A stretch of DNA of 64,000 bases from positions 86,327,654 to 86,391,653 of the forward strand of contig NC_090751.1 of assembly GCF_036898095.1 (NCBI RefSeq), read 5' to 3'. The DNA is from Palaemon carinicauda. Taxonomy: Eukaryota; Arthropoda; Malacostraca; Decapoda; Palaemonidae. The notes under the pieces were generated by a model that did not search any database, was not told the origin of the DNA, and saw only the letters and a program-made list of their open reading frames with translations. The position numbers were made by a program, and so were the translations under genes. Positions 1 through 11,817 of this stretch are shown here, piece after piece; position 1 is the first letter of the stretch, and the number at the start of each line of letters is the position of its first letter.

Positions 1-1069
1 ACCAGGTGCCTGCCCGAAGGATCTGGCCCACTGCCATGTTCTTCTCAAAGGCTAAAGAAGTGCTTAGGCCTCTAATGTCATGTGGCCTAGGAGTACCTGG
101 CAGGGTCAGTCTCTCCTCATTATAGGCCCTGGCAATAACTTGTCTCAACCAAAAGGAGATGGTATTCTTCGATACCTGCTTCTTCGTAACACCCGTAGAG
201 ACGAAAAGACTTTTGATACCCGGCCGGAGATGTACAGTCCTCTCAAGGTACTTCCTAATGGCACGGACGGGGCACAACTTCAAATCCTCTGGATTCCCTG
301 TCTTAGGAATGGCTGGTATTGAGAATCCCTCGAACTTTGGATCCCAGACTGCTGGATTCTGAGTTTTTGCCACGAAAGAAGGGACGAACTTGAGGGAGAT
401 TTCTCTCCACCCCTTCGAATGAGAGACGTCGTAAGACAGCCCATGGATCTCTCCTAATCTCCTCGTAGAGGCCAAGGCCAACAAAAAGACCGTCTTGAGA
501 GTGAGATCCCTGTCTACTATATCCTTCAGTGGTTCGAACGGGGGTCTACTTAACATTTTCAGAACCCTTGCCAAGTCCCACTGAGGCACCCTAGCGGTTT
601 GAGGAGGGCAGGCTTGTTCAAAGCTCCTGATAAGCATAGAGATGTGTCTAGAGGAGCCCGGGTCGATGCCCCTCAGAAGGAAGACTTGACCCAAGGCTGC
701 ACGTAACCCTTTTATAGCTGGAATTGACATCCCCACTTCGTCTCTGAGATGTACTAAAAAATCTGCGATATCTGGGACCGAAGCTTTGAGGGGCTTGATG
801 TTCTTTGAAGCACACCACTTCGTAAAAGCGGCCCATTTTGCTTGGCAAACCGCTGCCGACGATCATCTCAGATAACGTGACATCTTTTCTGCAGTTCCTG
901 ACGAATATCCTTCCTTCCTCAGGAGTCGCTCGATAGTCTCCAGGAGTGAAAGCGTAGCGACTGCGGGTTGTCGTGGAACCTGAGAAAGTGTGGCTGCTGT
1001 AGAAGATCTGGCCTGTCGGGAAGCGGCCACGGAGGAAGACATGCCGGGTCTTTTAGATCCACGAACCAC
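1..1069 (-). pseudogene. Tyrosine recombinase of DIRS A, partial and decayed
   Basis: Would cut and rejoin DNA to insert the circular element copy. Reading leftward from about 1069 the translation shows the helical N-terminal domain (LLRKEGYSS, then AKW..FTKWC..KNIKPLK and FLVHLRDE), then the catalytic domain with the first arginine in ASTRRLGEIHG (about 460) and the second-box histidine and arginine in RPHDIRGLST (about 75-95). The sequence stops at the window edge just before the expected tyrosine. The reading is split over several frames (for example 863-1069 against 648-866), so it is not translatable as one protein. Confidence 0.85.
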
Positions 1070-2833
1070 TCCCTCTCCGCCACCAGGGAGCTACCAAAGT
1101 CATCCTTTCGGGCAGCCCTTACTCTGTTGAGCACTTGCCTGATCAACGTGAAGGGGGGAAATGCGTACACGTCGAGGTTGTCCCATTTGTGCTGAAAGGC
1201 ATCTTCCAAGGCCACCTTTAGGTCTAGGACACGAGAACAAAACACGGGGAGTTGTGCGTTCAGCGTGGTTGCAAAGAGGTCCATTACTGGGAACCCCATC
1301 TTTGAATGATGAGCCTGGCTACTTCCGGGAGGAGGGACCAATCTGTTCCCACTATCTGTCCCATCCTACTGAGACCGTCGGCTAGGACGTTCTTCTTTCC
1401 TGGGATGAACCTTGCCGAAATTACTATCTGGTTCGACTCTGCCCAATCCAGGATCTCTAGAGCGAGATCGCACAACTCCTTTGACTTGAGGCCTCCTTGT
1501 TTCTTTACGTACGCAACTACTGTGGCGTTGTCGCACAACAACGCCACAGTGTTTCCCCTTAGTAGTTCGATGAACTGCAGGCAAGCTTTTTGGACCCTTC
1601 AACTCCAGGACATTGATGTGTAGGCCTTTCTCCACGTCCGTCCAGGTTCCTCTCGCCGTCTCGTTGAGGAGATGTGCTCCCCACCCCTCGTTGGAGGCGC
1701 CTGTGAATAGGAGCATCTCGGGAGGCTCGGTCGCGAAGGGCATCCCCTTGAGCGTATTCGACCGGCACTGCCACCACTCCAGGGAGGGTATTGTGTCTGG
1801 CAGGACTGGGATTAATTTTTGGGGTGAGTCCAGTTGGTTCCAGCAACCCTTCAAGTTCCATTGGATGCTCCTGAGCCTGAGCCTCCCTTGGGGAACCAGT
1901 TTCTCTAATGACACCAGATGACCTATTAGCCTTTGCCAGTCCTTGGCTCTCCTGGGTTGCCCTGAAAGGAAAGGCAGAAGGATCTTTACTAGGTTGTTCA
2001 CACGGTCCTCTGACGGAAAGGCCTTCACTAGTCGGGAACCCAGTGTCATCCCCAAGTAGGTCATCCTGGTGGAGGGCGACAGGTTCGATTTTTCTGGGTT
2101 GATCATGATACCCAGATCCTTGCAAAATTGAAGCAGCTTTACACCTTGCTCCCTCAAAACGTCCTCTGAGGAGGAAAGGAGCAACCAGTTGTCTAGGTAC
2201 CGGATGAGGCGAATACCCCGCTCGTGAGCCCACACCGAAACTGTCGTGAAGACTCTCGTGAATACCTGGGGAGCTGTTGACAAACCGAAGCAGAGGGTCT
2301 TGAATTGCAGGATCTGGGCACCCCACTTCCCCCGGAGAAACTTTCTGCTTGAGGGGAGGACCGGGATTTGAAAGTATGCGTCCTTGAGGTCTATGGTCAT
2401 CATGTAGTCTTTTTCCCTCAAGGACTGCAAGACCGACTTCGGAGTGTCCATTTTGAAGTCCGTCTTGCAAACAAACTTGTTGAGAGCTGACAGGTCTATC
2501 ACCGGTCTCCATCCCCCTGTCGCTTTTTCTACCAGAAATAGTCGGCTGTAGAAACCTGGCCCCGGATGTAGGACCTCTTCCATGGCACCCTTCTCCAACA
2601 TTGTGGACACTTCTTCCTGAAGGGCCGCCCTCTTCAATTGGGTCCTTGGGTGCCAGCCACTCCGTCAGGCTGGCCGGAATCAAAGATGGAGGTTCCGTTA
2701 AGAACAGGAGTCTGTACCCTTCTTTCAGTACGGATACTGTCCAGGGCTCCGCTCCGTGAGCCCTCCATGCTTGCCAATATTGTCTGAGACATCCCCCAAC
2801 CTGAGGCTTGGGCAGGAGTAGGGGGCCTCCCAC
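919..2833 (-). pseudogene. RT, RNase H and methyltransferase-like polyprotein of DIRS A, inactive
   Basis: The RT part (2637 to about 1850) shows GGWRPVIDLS, motif A with the catalytic Asp in TIDLKDAYFQIP, and FGLSTAPQVFTRV. The YxDD box is YLDN, so the second catalytic Asp is lost. RNase H follows: its first Asp is also changed (FTGAS where related copies have FTDAS). DNATVVAY and ARFIPGKKNVLADGLSR come next in another frame (1284-1547). The C-terminal DLYAFPPF-type block, called a Dam-like methyltransferase domain in DIRS elements, is in a third frame (919-1341). There are frameshifts near 2640, 1560 and 1340. A second open frame (1559-2833) overlaps the RT; see findings. Confidence 0.88.
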
Positions 2834-2834
2834 T

Positions 2835-5330
2835 CTATCTCCTCCTGGAGGAGTGGCCTGAACGTCCTCTCCTGGAAGCTGAATAAGCCGTCCTAAAAGA
2901 GGCAGACGCCGCTGGAGCTCCTCTACGGGGGGGGGGGGGGGGGGGGGGGGGCTGTGGTGCTGGAGCCCAAGAGGAAGCTGGGGCGTCTCTCCTCGTCAGG
3001 CTAGGAGAGGCATGAGAAGTAGTGGGCCCATCTGATGTTGACCTCTTGTAGGAGGGCCTCCTTACGGGTTGAGGCCTGGGAGTGCTCACCTCCTTCCGTT
3101 TTGCAACCTTCTCCATTAGCTCCTCCAGCTGTTTTAACGGGAACAAGGAGTCACCCCACACAGGAAGGCTCCTCAAAGCCCTCGCCTCTCTGTCCGGAAT
3201 CTTCCGGGAAAGCTTCGCCAAGATAGTATCCCGTTTCCGAAGTACCCAGTTCGCTGAAAGGGCAAGGGACTGATATGTCAAGAACTTCAAAGTCTTGCCC
3301 CCGGAGATGATAAGCTCCTTCAGTAGGTTTTGTTGCTCCAGGTCCGTCAAGTCATAGGTGGCCTGCACCCCTACCAGCGTGGAGGCCCACCAGTCCAACC
3401 AAGAGGCGACGTGTACAAAGTCTTTCGACATTTCTTCCATCATCGCCGCCTCCGACTGCGAAAAGCAAATCGGGGCCGATGAGGCCCTGTCTTCTGGGGC
3501 ACCCTGTCCCAGAACTTCTAGGGAAGGCTCTATCTTGCAGGCTCCCGGTCGCTGCTATTCCGGAACATAAAACTTACTCTGAGACCTGAGTCCCTGTAGT
3601 AACTTTGAGGAGCTCTGTGACTTGGGAGCCTCTGCATTGCCCGCCACAATCTTATCCACGTGAGCCCGTCCCAGGACTAGATCTCTGGCTACAGGCAGGG
3701 CCAGGGAGGTTTTCTGCTGCACGGGTGCCTCCATCAACCGACTCAGGCTGGACCTCCAGAAGTCCTCGTCGGCTGGAACAGGTTCCTCAATACGATGATG
3801 CCTGCGTATCAGGCCTATCACTCTTCGATACGCCGAGTCCTCGGTCGGGGAACCTTCCCTACCGTCAGCAACACCTTCTGTCTGATCCCGAGGAGCCAGG
3901 TCACCGGGCGCTGCGGCTCTGGATCAACGGGCACCCCCCTGCGGTGGTAGCGGTTTGCTCCCATGGAAACCTCCGCACTAGGGCCGGGTGTCGGGACGGG
4001 AATCGTCGTGTCGGCGAGAACTACCGTCCGCAGAATATCCTTGGAGGACGAGGACGCGGTTTCCGTGGGCTGTCCCGACGGAGGAAACCGTACCTGTGAG
4101 TCCAAAGGCCGAGCCAGCTGTGCCGACCTGACCAGGCTGCCCGTCCGAAGGCACGGCTCCCCCCTCTGGGCGGGATGTGCCGGAAGCTTCGCGGTCTTAC
4201 GCCTGCCTGAAGAGGCCTTCTCGCATTGCTCCCTGTGAGGGTCATACTTGCGGCTGGTCGAGGGTCTTCGTGGCGAATAATCCCTAGACCGTCGGCTAAG
4301 GGAACGTTTGAAAATCACTCCTGCGGGGAACGAAGACCCATTCACCACCGGGGGACCTACTCTTCCTGTACTTCCTTCGCGGTGATCTAGATCGTTTCCT
4401 ACTGTATCTCGAGTGGGACCTTGAGCGGGAACGCTTGCTCCTGGATCGCTCCCTCCGCCGTCGGCACCTCCTCCTCGCTTCACCTTCTGAAGAGACCGAA
4501 GAACCTCCCTCCGAAAAACCCGACGATACTGTACAACCCGAACGACGGACGGGAGCGGGGGCCACGGAGGTCTTCGCGACCTGTTGAGTTCCAGAGGTCG
4601 AGGGTTGTAGAAAAGAATCCGGAACCGCCGTCAGAGGAGCTGGAAAGGAGGTCGGTCGCACTACACTTGGGAACAAGGTATCCAGGCCCTCTTCCATCTG
4701 CAACGGGGACCTACCTGGCGTTTTAGGGAGCCTCCACCCGAAGGGTTCACCTACCGTAGAGTCTAATTTCTCCTGGACGCTACCAGCCGCTGAAGTACCT
4801 GAAACACAGGCCCAAGAAGCGGGCGAAGAGATAGGTACAGCGTTACTACTCCACATGGGGTCGGAGGAGGAGACGTGCCCCCCAATCACAAGGGCAGAGT
4901 CTCCAGAACCCCCAGACACAGCACTATCAGGCTCCCCACTAGCCTAAGAAGGCCCAGCAACCCCCACATCATATAAATTAGACTCCTGGGAAAGAGCCCT
5001 CGGCACTTTCCCTGCAACGGACTTACCTCGTCCCCTACCTTGGGTAGGGGAAGAAGAGACAGAAGCCCCGTCGGACCGTCCACCTGGCGACGGTAACGGC
5101 GAAGAGATGCTTGAATTCCTGGGAGATCGTTTCGATGATTTCTTCTTTTTCGTTCCATAACGCACCCACTGGATCTCATTCCAGTTAACACACTCATCGC
5201 ACGTATCCGACGGCGAACACACTCTGCCTCTACAGGAAGAGCAAAGGGAATGAGGGTCCACTTCTGGCTTGGAAAGGAACGCTCCACACGACTTTCCAGC
5301 TCTAGGCCCGGGACAACGGCGGATCTGCTC
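2835..5330 (-). pseudogene. Gag-like ORF of DIRS A, frameshifted
   Basis: Starts at an ATG at 5330 with MEQIRRCPGP, followed by a Cys/His cluster of zinc-finger spacing (C..C, H..C..C, C..C within the first 50 residues; DPHSLCSSCRG is the core). A Ser/Arg-rich middle follows (RSRSRSHSRYSRKRSRSPRRK, about 4350-4440 region), then a helical C-terminal part (SWLDWWASTL, ALSANWVLRKRDTILAKL) and an Arg/Pro tail. The frame changes near 4900, 4400 and 3820-3540. A run of about 20 G at 2930-2951 on the plus strand encodes a proline run and is a likely indel hotspot. I infer a nucleocapsid role from position and the zinc finger; DIRS gag proteins are poorly characterised. Confidence 0.75.
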
Positions 5331-5532
5331 CATCGCAACACAACCACAAGACACAGGCACGAAGGGAATAAACAAGGAATTCACTTGAGAAACACAAGGG
5401 ATGGGAGTGAACACGCGAGAACACAAGGGAAAAGCACAGAGATACCACGTGGTAACCACGTGGGACACATGAGTCGGGACACAAAGGGTCGTAAGGGAAT
5501 GAGAGCGGCGTGATGGTATCACGACGCGACCA

Positions 5533-5736
5533 GAGAACTTACTGACGAGCGAGACCCAAGCTAACGCTGACCTAGCTCAGGTCTACCCTCAGGGCACGTT
5601 CTCCTTACTCCTGGGTTAGTCCTCCACAGAAAACGGAGGTAGGGTAGACTACACAAAACTCTGGTCGGTTGAGAGGAGATTCCAGGTACTTTAACTCCTA
5701 AGAAAGTAGTTCGAGGTAAGTCTCTGTGTTGGAGCA
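5533..5736. repeat. Right inverted terminal repeat of DIRS A
   Basis: Begins near GAACTTACTG and ends at the TTCGAGGTAAG / GTGTTGGAGCA terminus. It is the same sequence family as the right repeat of B (11818-12015) and the reverse complement of the left repeats of B and D. DIRS terminal repeats are reported to contain the promoter. Confidence 0.8.
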
Positions 5737-5834
5737 TAGCCGTTTTTTGCAAGGACGTACCAGTACGTACATGGGGGTAAAGGGATGAGTTTTGTGAAAC
5801 GTACCAGTACATCCTTTGGGGGTAAATGGGTTAA
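5737..5834. repeat. piggyBac-type terminal fragment next to DIRS A
   Basis: The sequence immediately outside A's right end contains two copies of the partly palindromic motif ACGTACCAGTAC and ends GGGTAAATGGG followed by TTAA (5831-5834). A G-rich end abutting TTAA is the usual look of a piggyBac terminus, and the TAATGGGTTAA end of the 24986-28699 element is similar. The other end is missing, perhaps replaced when A inserted. It could also be a MITE. Confidence 0.35.
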
Positions 5835-6143
5835 TAATTGGCTAAAATCATAGAGAAGGAATAGAATATGACATTACACATTACTCATTATCAGAGACAA
5901 ATATTGCTAAGGAAATTAATCAATACAGTACACGTACTTCTTTACGTAAAATGCAAATTATTCGAAGACAATTGATCGAAAACAATTATTCGAATGGAAA
6001 TTTGTTCAAAAGAAAGTTATTCCATAAGACAATTATACGAAATGATAACTATTCGAAAGATATGCAATTGTGGTCTAATAGTGAGATACGATACAGATTC
6101 AAATTTAGCTTTAAGAATTCGAATGCTACTCGCCCTAGCCTCT

Positions 6144-6480
6144 AGACAAAGTTACTGAATCATTTCGAGCATTATTGTATTCAAATATATATCCTTCAAT
6201 CGTAAATCCTGTTTTATATCATTTCGTAGATCCATGGATTGGTCGTCTTTCAAGACGTCATCAACGTGGTCCTATGTTTGAAACAAGTATGTGGTCTTGT
6301 TTTGAGCGAGTCACTACTGATTTCCATAGGACTAACAATGCTCTTGAAGGATGGTACAGGGCTTTTTTACACCTAATGTCATCTCATCATCTTACAATAT
6401 GGAAGTTCCTAGATGCTCTAAAAAGAGAGCAGGATTTGCAAGATATTCATATTGTGGATATAAGAGCAGGAAGCACATAG
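6144..6480 (+). pseudogene. MULE-type transposase, C-terminal fragment
   Basis: An open stretch of about 110 codons to TAG at 6478-6480. The translation contains DKVTESFRALLY near its start, then TDFHRTNNALEGWYRAF and IWKFLDALKREQ. The TNN..EG motif followed by an IWK(F/L)(L/I) helix is characteristic of the C-terminal part of MULE/FLYWCH-associated transposases. The catalytic DDE region is absent, so it is a remnant. It sits inside the left terminal repeat at 5950-6065. Confidence 0.65.
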
Positions 6481-6636
6481 GTGAAGAGTTCCAAGAAATA
6501 GTGATTTAAATAAAAGGCTAAAAAATTAGTGACAACTTTTGATGAGTATTCAGTATTTGAGTATTTGTGTGTTGTACAGCATAACTTGCATTTATAAGTA
6601 ATTTTTTTCTATTATGAATTTATTTTAATAATGAAA

Positions 6637-6856
6637 AATCACAAATTTTAAGTAATTTGTATTTTTCCTAACAGCACTTACCTCAAACTATTTTCTTAGA
6701 AGTATCTGGGATCTCCTCCCAACCGACCAGAGTTTTGTGTAGTTTACCCTACTCCCGTTTTCTGTGAGGATTAACCTCAGGTGGAGTGATACACGCCCTG
6801 AGGCTAACCCCGGGTCAGGGAGCATGCTTTCGCAGATCTCGACCTCCAGTAAGTTC
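6637..6856. repeat. Left inverted terminal repeat of DIRS B
   Basis: The outer tip (6637-6675) runs from AATCACAAATTTTAAG to TTTTTCCTAACAG and is not mirrored at the right end. The mirrored part 6676-6856 is the reverse complement of 11818-11998, 181 bp on each side with scattered mismatches. Unequal outer tips are normal for DIRS split terminal repeats, because the internal complementary region supplies them. Confidence 0.88.
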
Positions 6857-6921
6857 TTGGTAGCTTATGTTCTTAAGAGGTCCAGTAAGGCACTCGGGGA
6901 AGGAAGGGTGGGCCATTACTC

Positions 6922-7020
6922 GAAAGTAGTTTGAGGTAAGTACTGTTAGGAAAAATACATATTACTTAAAATTTGTGATTTGTTCCAACACGGAGTACTT
7001 ACCTCGAACTACTTTCTTGG
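6922..7020. repeat. Internal complementary region of DIRS B
   Basis: The first half (to about 6980) is the reverse complement of B's left tip (GAGGTAAGTACTGTTAGG, then AAAATTTGTGATT). The second half (TGTTCCAACACGGAG to the CTTACCTCGAACTAC block) is the reverse complement of the right tip. The segment is therefore the sequence expected at the joined ends of a circle, used as template to complete the termini. Confidence 0.88.
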
Positions 7021-7387
7021 GAGACTTACACTTTAGGAGGTGGGAGTGGCCTTCCAGACCTAGAGACTGAGCTAAGCATGATCAGGGGAACCTAGATAGG
7101 AGGCTAGGTTCTGTTGCCATTCATGAAACACGGAAAATATGGAAATAACTACACAAAAAGCTCTAACTTACTGTCTAAGTAACTCACCTCTGCAAGAATT
7201 CCTTGGAGACATGTCCTTCCAATGATTGCGTGTCTTGAAACAGGCTCAGGGGGACTACCTGAGTACATCTTCGAGCGGAAAAAGGGGAAGGAAGAACAAG
7301 GGGGTTAAGGAACGAACCTGTGTCTCTTGGTCTTAACATCCGGGGGGCGATGTCGTCAAACCGTTTGGAGCGCGGAGATGACGGTTC

Positions 7388-8440
7388 CTATTGAGAATCG
7401 TCCAGGGACTTCCTCGAATAGTCCTTTAGGTAGTGAGCCGTGAAGGTCGACTGGCTAGACCAAGTGCCAGCTCTCAGGATTTGGCCCACCGCCATATTCT
7501 TTTCGAATGCTAACGAGGTACTTACACCCCTAATGTCGTGGGGCCTGGGCTTGCCCGGCAGGGGAATTCCCGCACTGCTGTATGCCCTGATAATCACCTG
7601 CCGCAGCCAGAAGGAGATGGTGTTCTTCGAGATTGGCTTCTTCACTGGGCCTGAGGAGACAAACAGAATTTTGATATTAGGCCGAAGTTTAGCCGTCCTC
7701 TCTAGGTATTTCCTTATTGCCCTGACAGGGCACAGCTTTAAGTCTTTCGGGTTGTCCGAACGGGGAATTGCTGGTATTGAGAAGCCCTCAAACCTGGGAT
7801 CCCACACAGCTGGATTCTGGGTCTTCGCTACAAAGGATGGTACAAACTTGAAGGAAGCCTCTCTCCAACCCTTCGAGTGCGAGACCTCGTAAGACAGTCC
7901 ATGAATTTCCCCTGCCCTTTTTGCTGAGGCCAAAGCAAGCAGGAAAACAGTCTTGAGGGTGAGATCTTTGTCCACGATGCCTTTTAGGGGTTCGAACGGG
8001 GGTTCTGATAACATCCCTAGGACCCTGGCCACATCCAACTGTGGCACCCTAAAGACTTGAGGGGGTCATGCCAGCTCGAAACTCTTGATGAGCATCGAGA
8101 TATGTCTAGAGGCTCCCAAGTCGATGCCCTTCAGGAGGAAAACTTGGCCTATCGCTGCACAGACTCCCTTGATGGCCGGAATAGACATGCTGACCACGTC
8201 CCTGAGATAGACCAAGAAGTCCGCAACCTCCGGGATGGAGGCCTTCAGTGGCTTGATGTTCCTGGAGGAGCACCACTTAGTGAAAGTGGCCCACTTTGCC
8301 TGGTAGACCGCTGCAGACGAACGTCTCAGGTACCCTGACATCCTTGTTGCTGTCTTCGACGAATAGCCTTCCTTCCTCAGGAGACGCTCGATAACCGAGG
8401 GTTCTCGTGGAACCTTTGAAAGTGGGGCTGCCGGAGAAGG
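7388..8440 (-). pseudogene. Tyrosine recombinase of DIRS B, one nonsense break visible
   Basis: The N-terminal helical domain (VIERLLRKEGYSSKTATRM, then AKWATFTKWC) is read at about 8390-8070 and the catalytic part at 8047-7388. The active-site set is complete: Arg in ASAKRAGEIHG, His and Arg in RPHDIRGVST, and Tyr in FTAHYLKDYS. The two halves are in one frame but separated by a TGA near 8068, where related copies have a Cys codon just after SFEQA. A point nonsense change is thus the main visible defect; the C-terminal tail is shorter than in D. Confidence 0.85.
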
Positions 8441-10455
8441 TCTGGCCTGTCCGGGAGGGGCCAAGGTGGAAGACGCGCTAGTTCCTTTAGATCTACGAAC
8501 CATTCTCTCTCTGGCCAACAAGGCGTTACCAAAGACATCTTCAGGTTGTGGGCCCTCCTTACTCTGTTGAGCACTTTGCCTGTGCATCGCGAAGGGAGGG
8601 AAGGCGTAGACGTCGAGATTGTCACAAGGGTGCTGGAAGGCGTCCTCTAATGCTGCTCTTGGGTCTGGCACAGGAGAACAAAACATGGGGAGCTGTGCAT
8701 TCAGTCTTGTCGCAAAGAGGTCCATCACTGGCGATCCCCATTTTATGATGATGATTTTTGCTACTACTGGGTGTAGGGACCACTCGGCACCTACTACTTG
8801 TCCCATCCTGCTGAGGCCATAGGCCAGGACGTTCCTTTTTCCTGGAATGAACCTTGCTGAGATCCTGATCGGCTCCGCCTCGGCCCATTCCAGAAGTTCC
8901 AACGTGAGGTCGCACAACTCCTTCGATTTTAGTCCTCCCTGCTTCTTTATGTAGGTCACCACCGTGGCGTTGTCGCACATCAATGCCATGGTGTTCCCCC
9001 GGAGTAGATTGACGAACTCTAGGCACGCCCTTCGAACTGCCCTCATTTCTAGGACGTTTATGTGTTGAGCCTTCTCCTCGTCCGTCCATTTTCCTCTTGC
9101 TGACCTTCCGAGGAGGTGGGCACCCCAACACCCCTTGGATGCGTTCCGTGAAGAGGAGCATCTCGGGAGGGTCGGCTGCGAAGGGCATTCCCTTGAGTGT
9201 GTTCGATCTGCTGCGCCACCACTCCAGGACTTCCTTTGTTTCCGGGAGAAAAGGAATCACTTTGTGAGGGGAGTGCCTCTGGTTCCAGAGCTCCCTCAGA
9301 TTCCACTGGGTCCCCCTGAGCTTGAGCCTCCCCTGGGGGACCAGTTTTCAACGATACGAGATGTCCTATCAATCTTTGCCAGTCCTTCGCTCCCCTGGGC
9401 TGGTCCGACAGGATGGGACAGAGGATCTGGTCCAAGCTGTCTAGTCTCTCGGCGGAAGGGAAGGCTCTCGCCAACCGGGAGTCCAAGACCATCCCGAGGT
9501 AGGTCATCCTGGTGGAGGGTATCAGTTGAGACTTCTCCAGGTTGATGATGATCCCCAGGACATTGCAGAACCGCAGAAACTTTGCGCCTTGCTTTCTCAG
9601 TACTTCCCCTGAGGCTGAAAGTAACAACCAGTCGTCCAGTTACCGAATCAGGCGGATGCCCTGTCCGTGTGCCCATACTGAGACTGTTGTGAAGACCCTC
9701 GTGAAGACTTGAGGAGCTGTGGACAGCCCGAAGCAGAGGGTCTTGAACTGCAATGTCTGGGCACCCCATCTTACCCTTAGGTACTTCCTGCTGGAGGGGT
9801 GCACTGGGATTTGGAAGTATGCGTCCTTGAGGTCTATGGACATCATGAAGTCCCCTTCCCTCAGGGACGCCAGGACCGACTTCGGGGTGTCCATCTTGAA
9901 GTCGGTCTTGCACACAAACTTGTTGAGGACTGAGAGGTCTATGACGGGTCTCCAACCTCCCGTTCCCTTCTCCACCAAGAAGAGTCTGCTGTAGAACCCC
10001 TATCCCGAATCCTGGACTGGTTCTATCGCCCCTTTTGCCAACATCGCCGAGATTTCCTCTTGCAGAGCTGTCCTCCTTAAGGGGTCCTTTGGAGCCAACC
10101 ACTCTACCCGTAGGTCTGGTATTAGGGGCGGAGGGTCCGCTAGGATGGGTAGCCTGTACCCTTCTTTCAGAACTGTTACGGTCCACGGGTCTGCACCGTG
10201 GTCTTTCCATGCATGCCAAAAATGTCTGAGGCATCCCCCAACCTGAGGCTTGGGCAGGAGTAGGGGGCCTCTCTCCCTATCTCCTTCTGGAGGAGCGGCC
10301 TGCACACCCTCTCCTGGCTGCCGCGTAGGACGGTCTAAAGGAGGACTGGGTTGACGATGTTCCCCTACGGGAGGGCTGCAAAGGTTGTGACCAAGCCGTC
10401 GCTGGGGCATCTCTCCTGGGCTGACTAGGCGAGGCTCGAGGCGGAGAAGGAGCAT
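8380..10455 (-). pseudogene. RT, RNase H and methyltransferase-like polyprotein of DIRS B, inactive
   Basis: The N-terminal linker (PKPQVGGCLRHFWHAWKDHG) leads into the RT at 9978-9640 with TGGWRPVIDLS, motif A SIDLKDAYFQIP and FGLSTAPQVFTRV. At 9637-9640 the tyrosine codon of the YLDD box is a stop (RLIR, stop, LDDWLL), so translation ends inside the active site. The frame reopens at 9627-9058. RNase H motifs (CDNATVV, RFIPGKRNVLAYGLSR with the last Asp changed to Tyr) and the DLYAFPPF block are at 9046-8380. Another open frame (9296-10234) overlaps the RT, as in A and C. Confidence 0.88.
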
Positions 10456-11630
10456 CGGAAGAGGTCCTTCTGTGGATGGGTCTTCTCACTGACTGGGGTC
10501 TGAGATCACCCACGTCTTTCCGTTTCCTGACCCTTTCCATTATTTCTTCTGCTGCCTTCAGGGGGAAAAGGGAATCGTCCCATAGTGGCAGGTTTCTCAG
10601 GGCTCTCACTTCTCTGTCTGGAATCCGTCTGGTAATCTTAATAAGGACTGTATCCCTCCTCCGTAGGAACCAGTTGGCGGCTAGAGCTTCCTTCTGGGGG
10701 ACCTGGAGCGTCTACCCCCGTGGCGAGACCTGGAGCGTGAGCGGAAACAAGAATGTCTCCTCTGGGATCTCTCACGTTGTCTTCGGGACTTCTTACGGGC
10801 CCCGCCCTCCGAGGAACAGGAACTCGTTATGGCTGACGAGTCTGACGATGCGTCGTAACTCGCCGGCGGGGCGGGTGAGCGAAGCTCGGCAAGGGGAATA
10901 ACCCGACGACCGGCGGAAGACGAGCGCTGCAGGAAGACGTTTGGTATAATGTAGTCGACGGCGCTGGAGGGGAGTGTAGGCGATCTTCGATGGGGAACCA
11001 GGTTCCACAGCCTTCCTCCATTCTCAAAGGGGACCTGTAGGGTGTCCTCGAAGGTACCCACCCAAGGGAGTCGGATGGGGGTGAGTCGTCCTTCTCGGCG
11101 GCACCCTCGGCTGTGGAGGTACCTGAAAAACACGCCCAAGAGGCGGGAGAAGATGCAGTAACAATTTTACCCCACATAGGGTCATCTGAAGAGACGTGCA
11201 CCACAGGTACCAGGGCTCCGTCCACAGAACACACACTCGTCCCTCCCTCAGGCCCCTCACTTGCCTGGAATGACGCCACTACCCCACTCTCCTGCAATAC
11301 AGACTCCTGGGGAAGAGCCGCCGGCTTCTTCCCCGCAACGGACTTACCTCGTCCCCTACTCTGGGTAGGGTAAGGTGGTATGGAGGCTCGCCCTGATGAC
11401 GCTCCTGGAGACGTAAGGGGAAAGGAGATACTCACCTTCTTCTTCTTCGTGCCGAAGTGCACCCAATGAACTTCGTTCCACGATTCGCACTCCGGGCACG
11501 CGTCCGTAGGGGAACACACTCTGCCCCTACATAACGAACACAAGGAGTGCGGGTCTACCTCCGGTTTCGAAAGAAAAGCGGCACACGATTTTCCGGCCAT
11601 AGGCCCAGGACAACGGCGGGGATGCTCCAT
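10277..11630 (-). pseudogene. Gag-like ORF of DIRS B, internally deleted
   Basis: Starts at ATG 11630 (MEHPRRCPGPMAGKSC) with the same Cys/His cluster as A (DPHSLCSLCRG, then CPECESW). It stays open to about 10830, then frames change through a Ser/Arg-rich stretch. The C-terminal piece (10609-10277, RALRNLPLWDDSLFPLK onward) corresponds to the end of A's gag. About 1.1 kb present in A's gag (roughly 3300-4400) is missing, with the junction near 10680-10690, right after the codons matching A's ALSANW. Confidence 0.75.
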
Positions 11631-11817
11631 TACGCATTAGTAACACACCGTAAGACACAGGAACGCAAGGGAAGGAATAAGGGAAGCACAAAGGTACCAC
11701 GTGGGACTGCGGAGACACAAGGGAAGGATACAAGTACACCACGTGGAGACCACGCGAGACACAAAGGGTCACACTGGGATAAGGAGGGCGTCGAGATGTT
11801 AACGCGACGCGACCAGA

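Larger units (their letters stand above)
1..5736 (-). mobile_element. DIRS-like retrotransposon A (3' end beyond window)
   Basis: Minus-strand element in the order gag (right), RT-RNase H-methyltransferase-like, tyrosine recombinase (left). The right end carries the same terminal repeat as elements B and D (ending around GAGGTAAG then GTGTTGGAGCA at about 5736). The left terminal repeat, the internal complementary region and the recombinase tyrosine lie left of the window. All three genes are decayed. DIRS elements replicate through a circular DNA intermediate and integrate with a tyrosine recombinase instead of a DDE integrase. A is the closest relative of B and D: the gag zinc-finger, RT and recombinase translations align residue by residue. 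Confidence 0.9.

Noticed and set aside
2928..2951. G-run as a possible G-quadruplex regulatory element
   Set aside because: A pure homopolymer inside a dead gag frame (proline run); most simply slippage or assembly error.
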